From the NCBI GenBank assembly GCA_021731385.1, contig JAKFXM010000094.1:1-5362 (forward strand): a DNA stretch of 5,362 bases. Reading direction: 5' to 3'. The position numbers were made by a program, and so were the translations under genes. This DNA is from Methanobacteriota archaeon (GTDB lineage Archaea; Altiarchaeota; Altiarchaeia; IMC4; QMZM01). The notes beneath the pieces were generated by a model, which was given only the letters and a program-made list of their open reading frames with translations, did not search any database and was not told the DNA's origin. Of the stretch, positions 5,361 to 5,362 are shown in pieces (the stretch's first letter is position 1; each line of letters begins with the position of its first letter).

Positions 5361-5362
5361 GT

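Noticed and set aside
5276..5362. Integron attC site or tRNA gene in the structured tail
   Set aside because: No RYYYAAC/GTTRRRY core pair is visible at the arms. There is no T-loop GTTCRA box, anticodon arm geometry or acceptor stem, so the cloverleaf look is only from nested inverted repeats.

Overview
The window looks archaeal and AT-rich, except for its GC-rich last ~100 bases. The evidence is an NOG1-type GTPase, a CDKAL1-like tRNA methylthiotransferase, almost no Shine-Dalgarno sequences, and A/T-rich TATA-like octamers about 25-28 nt upstream of several start codons, which suggests leaderless transcripts. I cannot name the lineage from the sequence alone; a euryarchaeal or DPANN-type archaeon is possible.

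Layout. Bases 1-570 (minus) hold a MazF/PemK-like toxin cut by the window edge and its AbrB-like antitoxin, with their own TATA box in the gap before them. Bases 628-1881 (minus) encode a full-length e-MtaB-type radical SAM tRNA methylthiotransferase. Directly upstream and coupled to it are a HEPN-domain gene (1878-2377, broken by one missing base) and a winged-helix plus minimal nucleotidyltransferase protein (2378-2971). That pair is a HEPN/MNT toxin-antitoxin module. Three perfect 21-bp tandem repeats abut the nucleotidyltransferase start codon and look like its operator. An NOG1-like ribosome-assembly GTPase follows at 3049-4011 (minus). Divergent from it, across 34 bp, is an APC-family amino-acid permease (4046-5224, plus).

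The last ~140 bases (5220-5362) carry no gene. They contain four successive hairpins, all with 3-base loops, and the last three sit inside a longer imperfect inverted repeat.

Overall, a tRNA-modification gene lies between two different toxin-antitoxin modules. It is joined to the HEPN/MNT pair by zero-gap and 4-nt-overlap junctions, so the three genes probably share one transcript. The HEPN toxin reading frame is broken in this sequence while its partner remains intact. The most interesting items are the MNT-HEPN-methylthiotransferase operon with its tandem operator, the single-base HEPN lesion, and the unexplained triloop-hairpin array at the right end.
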